In this document: positions 60,192 to 64,000 of the stretch, in pieces
Position numbering within the stretch: position 1 is the first letter of the stretch
Layout: the number at the start of each line of letters is the position of its first letter
Source: Sipunculus nudus
Taxonomy: Eukaryota > Annelida > Sipuncula > Golfingiida > Sipunculidae
Length of the DNA: 64,000 nt
Direction: 5' to 3'
NCBI GenBank assembly: GCA_026874595.1
Contig: CM049317.1
Span: 41,250,401-41,314,400, forward strand
The notes under the pieces: generated by a model
Database searches by the model: none
What the model was told of the DNA's origin: nothing
Seen by the model: only the letters and a program-made list of their open reading frames with translations
Translations under genes and position numbers: made by a program

Positions 60192-61182
60192 AACAAGAGA
60201 CCCATGGGTCAAGGCGCCCAGCTGATTGTGACTGGACTATTAATGTATCACCATTGTGACACTATATTATGTCGACAAACCTTATGAATATCATGGACAT
60301 GTTGGGCTATTATAAAGGAATATAATATAATATATGAGTACATGATACATGAAATAACCTGACTGATGGATTTATATGAAGTGGTTGAAAATAGCGATAT
60401 ATTTGAGCAAATGTGAATGCAATGACAGTACACTAAGCAGTAGTAGAATGATGATAAGGCTATTTGTTGAAGGATCTATAGTGTATGAAAGTGCGCAATA
60501 TTTCAAATTGACAGATATAATGTTATGATTTACTATGCTGAAGAGGGGATTTATGAATTTTGACTGTATGACATGAAATCTCTTTGGTCTTGACAATGTA
60601 CATTATATTGATGCCCACCACGTCTACATATTACACAATACTGACAATTTCTGGCATGTACATAGGTACCTATGGACAAATATTTATACAATATATAAAA
60701 ATATGAGTATATCAAATTCATCTTGTTCTTTTTTACTGAGGCTGACATTGGGATGGGGTGTGGAGAAGGGAACAATGAGGGCAGCAAGGAGGGGTGGATG
60801 TAGAGAGAAAAGGAGATAGAGAGAGAGACAGGATGGAGCATTCAACAGTTTGGAGCATTCAACCCTGGAAGGTTAAAATCTAAAATATTATGAATTGTAG
60901 AAAAAGTATGAGAGAAAGATGTAATCTAGGCCATGGTTGGTTGATATGATTGAAGAAATTGTTACAAATTATATTTTGCCTCTGTCTCTCTGTATATATT
61001 TTCTTCAAATTATAAAATTTTATGCTATAGCAATAGAAGAATTGTTCACAGTGCCAAGGGGCAAGGACTCAGTGGGGTGGGGGAAGGGGATGGTGAGAGT
61101 TACAATACCCTTGCATATACATACAGGATATGAAATTTAATTACAGCAAAAAAAAAGTTTATTCATAATTATTAAGTATTTG
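60192..61182 (+). mobile_element. Family A-like element (variant 3), left part
   Basis: It starts AACAAGAGACCCATGGGTCA with GCCCAGCTGATTG directly after the TAA of the preceding element. It is collinear with 42167 onward and lacks the solo LTR and the pogo-like element, so it provides both empty sites. It is interrupted at 61183 by a family B left end; its continuation lies beyond the window. Confidence 0.6.
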
Positions 61183-64000
61183 AACAAGACCTACAGGTCT
61201 AATGCAAACCTGTGCAATGAGATTACACCAGGTATAATGCTTCAATGGTGGACCATTACTTTTCAAGAACATGTGTAACATGTATATGAACAATGCAAGT
61301 ACTAAACACTTAGAACAAGAAACAATTAAACAAACATCACTGCTGCAATTCTGGCATGGGTGCACACAACACAAAAACTAGAATATGGGTAGTCAACAAG
61401 CGACTATGTGTATCCGCCAAAATCAGAGTTAGGAAAGGTGAAGTTAGGTATGGATTAAGTGGCATGGGGAAATAAAGTGAGGTGTGTTGCATAATAGCCT
61501 GGATGTCTGCAGCCGAAATGTGTATGTAGGTTGCGCCACCTACCACAAAATCCAGAAAGCTGTCCAAGATGTATAAACATGCAAAATTTTAGGCAGATAA
61601 GTCAAACCACTACTGAGAGATGAGTGATTTTAGCCCATGGCAGAAAAACAGACGGACGCTGGGCAAAAATGGTGGCAGGTGGCGCCAGGATGTATACACA
61701 TGCAAAATTTTAGGTGGACAAGTCTAACCAATGCAGAGATATGAGTGTTTTTATCCTGAGGCAGATGAACAGACGGACGCTATGCAAAAATGGTTACCGA
61801 TGGCGCCACCAATTTTGTGTATGATTAAGAGATATGTGAGATCTATACACATTCAAAATTTGAGGGGGTTATGTCGAGCCAGTCCTGAGATATAAGCCTG
61901 AATGTCTGCAGCATATACATAAATTTAGGTGGTGCCACCTGCCAAAAAATCTAGAAAGCTATCCAAGATGTGTAAACATGCAAAATTTTATGCAGATAAG
62001 TCCAACCACTACTGAGATATGAGTGATTTTAGCCCACGGCAGACAAACAGACAGACGCTGTGCAAAAATGATGGCAGGTGGCACCACCAAGTTTGTGTAT
62101 GATTAAGAGCTATGTGAGATCTATACACATGCAAAATTTCAGGGGGATATGTCAAACCAGTCATGGGATATAAGCCTGAATGTCTGCAGTGTATACAAAA
62201 ATGTAGGTGGCGCCACCTGTCACAAAATCCAGAAAGCTATACAAGATGTAAAAACATGCAAAATTTTAGGCAGATACGTCAAACCACTGCCGAGATATGA
62301 GTGATTTTATCCCACAGCAAACAAACAGAGGGATGCTGTGCAAAAATGATTGCAGGTGGCGCCACCAGTTTTGCGTATATTAAATGGTTCCTGAGATATG
62401 AGCTTTGATGTCTGCAGCGTAAATATAAAATTAGGTGGCGCCACCTGTCATAAAATCAAGAAAGCTGTCAAGGATGTATAAACCTGCAAAATATCAGATG
62501 GATAAGTCAAACCACTGCCGAGTTATGAGTGATTTTATCCCAAGGCAGATGAACAGATGGACGCTGTGCAAAAATAGTTGCAGACGGCGACACCAGTTTT
62601 GTGTATGATAAAGAGCTATGGGAGATCTATACACATCCGAAATTTTGGCCAAACTGGTCAAATGTTCCTGAGATATGAGCTTGGATGTCTGCAGCTTAAA
62701 CATGAATGTAGGTGGCGCCACCTGTCATAAAATCAAGAAGGCTGTCCAGGATGTATACACATGCAAAATTTTAGGTGGACAAGTCCAACCAATGCAGAGA
62801 TATAAGTGTTTTTATCCCTAGGCAGATGAACAGATTTTAATACAATTTTAATGTATGTTATAAAGCTTTCCAAGGGCTACATTTGTGCAATATATGTGTG
62901 GAAACACGCATAAATGGACGCTGGGCAGAGAGGAAAGGTCAGAGGTCAACCAAAAATGAGGGTGCAGCAGTTCACATGTGACTGATCATAATTCCGAATT
63001 TTAAATAAATTCTGCCCAGTGGTTATGGAGGAGTTCTCTGGAAACCTATGCAGCGATGGCGGCAGCGTCTGACTGAAAACATAGTATCTGCAAAACTCTG
63101 TTTTGGTGGATACAATGATTGTAGCTGGCACCACCAGTCTTATATACAATGAAGAGATATATACATATACCCAATGTCAGACTGATATGTCAAACCCCTC
63201 CTGTGAAATAAGCAGGGACATACACTGCAAAAATTATTGTAGGTGGCGCCACCAGTCTTGTACACTATAAAGCTACCCGATATGTATAAACATACACAAT
63301 TTTAGGCTGATGTATCAAATTCCTCTGTAGAAATAAGCAGGCGCATACTCTGCAAAAGTCAATGTAGGTGGCACCTCCTGTCTTGTAAATGAGAATACCA
63401 TCAAAGACGCATAGACAGGTATCAGTCCAATACATCAAACTTCCCCAGAGTTTGATGCACTGGGCTGACAAGGCTTAGGTGAGTAAGGCAGTTGCCCCCA
63501 AGTGACCTGTGACAAATTGCTGCCTCAAGCTACTGCACTGAGTGAACTTATGACCTGTACCTGGCTGCACTGAGTGAACTCTTGACCTCTTGCATAATCT
63601 GACACAGTTGGCAGTCTGCCAAAGCTATAAATAGAATGCAGCTACTGCACTGAGTGAACTCTTAACCTATACCTGGCTGCACTTCTTCCAATCCTGGCAC
63701 TGTGCCAAAACTATTTATAGAGCTGACATCATCTTGGCTAATGGCCAACATCAAGGCACTGGCAATCTGCCAATGGTATACCAAGTGCTGCCATTTGTAC
63801 ACAAAAGTGGTCCCTACTTGAAATAACTTTGAAATTTATTTTCCCAATACAAAATGCTTTTCAGCTGACTTTTTTTTATAAAAAAAGAATTCAGGAATAT
63901 ATGTAAAATTATTATGGATGCATACTGAATGCAAAATTAAAATACAGATATATCTCATTGATGGCAAATTCTTGAAATAAGTTGAGTAGGGATACCAATA
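61183..64000 (+). mobile_element. Family B element, copy B5, running off the window
   Basis: Left end AACAAGACCTACAGGTCTAA, with the palindrome changed symmetrically (AGACCT-AC-AGGTCT), then GCAAACCTGTG. It has a rich tandem core (61505-62720), a 32-bp minisatellite (63536-63590, two units) and body sequence matching B1/B3 at the window edge. No right end within the window. Confidence 0.7.
61505..62722 (+). repeat. Tandem core with recurring GGTGGCGCCACC palindrome
   Basis: The palindrome or one-base variants occur at about 61519, 61678, 61799, 61928, 62077, 62207, 62356, 62434, 62584 and 62710, mostly 115-160 bp apart. Two alternating contexts are seen: 'TGCAAAAATGGTTGCAGGTGG...' and 'TAAATGTAGGTGG...CCACCTGTCA', giving a higher-order unit near 280 bp. 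Each unit also has 'GATGTATAAACATGCAAAAT' and 'CCACTGCCGAGATATGAGTG' blocks. Confidence 0.8.

Overview
This window is non-coding, AT-rich animal DNA built almost entirely from transposable elements nested inside one another. I see no intact host gene, no tRNA or rRNA gene and no bacterial-style operon. The best guess is a lophotrochozoan invertebrate, plausibly a bivalve mollusc. The reason is the repeat type: families with subterminal inverted repeats, tandem-repeat cores and ACGG microsatellites, like the 'pearl'/Helentron-associated (HINE) elements described from bivalves. That taxonomic call is inference.

Layout. (1) 1-6.75 kb: a decayed Ty3/gypsy retrotransposon on the + strand (gag, protease, RT, RNase H, integrase). 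Its single recognisable LTR lies upstream, and an env-like transmembrane remnant lies upstream of that LTR. (2) 6.97-7.27 kb: a small TIR element, followed by 3.3 kb of AT-rich DNA with simple repeats. (3) 10.55-24.61 kb: one family-B element blown up to 14 kb by two insertions. The first is a complete 8.3-kb Ty3/gypsy element on the - strand, with 169-bp LTRs and a GATT target duplication, itself split by family-A copy A1. The second is family-A copy A2. (4) 24.6-31 kb: a family-B relic, then a LINE 3' half on the - strand carrying a 640-bp LTR-like insertion with an 8-bp target duplication. (5) 31.07-35.60 kb: a family-C element hosting a family-B element and a hAT-like MITE, followed by a pogo/Tigger-type transposase C-terminus. 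(6) 36-42 kb: minisatellites and a 920-bp fold-back element. (7) 42.2-64 kb: a dense stack of family A and B elements, plus a solo LTR and a pogo-like element.

Families A, B and C share one design. Each has a short palindrome at the left end, a subterminal repeat just inside it, the inverted copy of that repeat at the right end, and then TAAA. Every copy with recognisable ends lies in the same orientation. Family B (and partly C) carries tandem cores: a 12-bp palindrome GGTGGCGCCACC recurring about every 115-160 bp, a 32-bp minisatellite whose units each contain a perfect DR2 nuclear-receptor-type site, and a 22-bp minisatellite centred on TGATCA. These repeated motifs and the reconstructable insertion chronology are the most notable things here. 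All ORFs of appreciable length that I can assign belong to mobile elements, and nearly all are broken.
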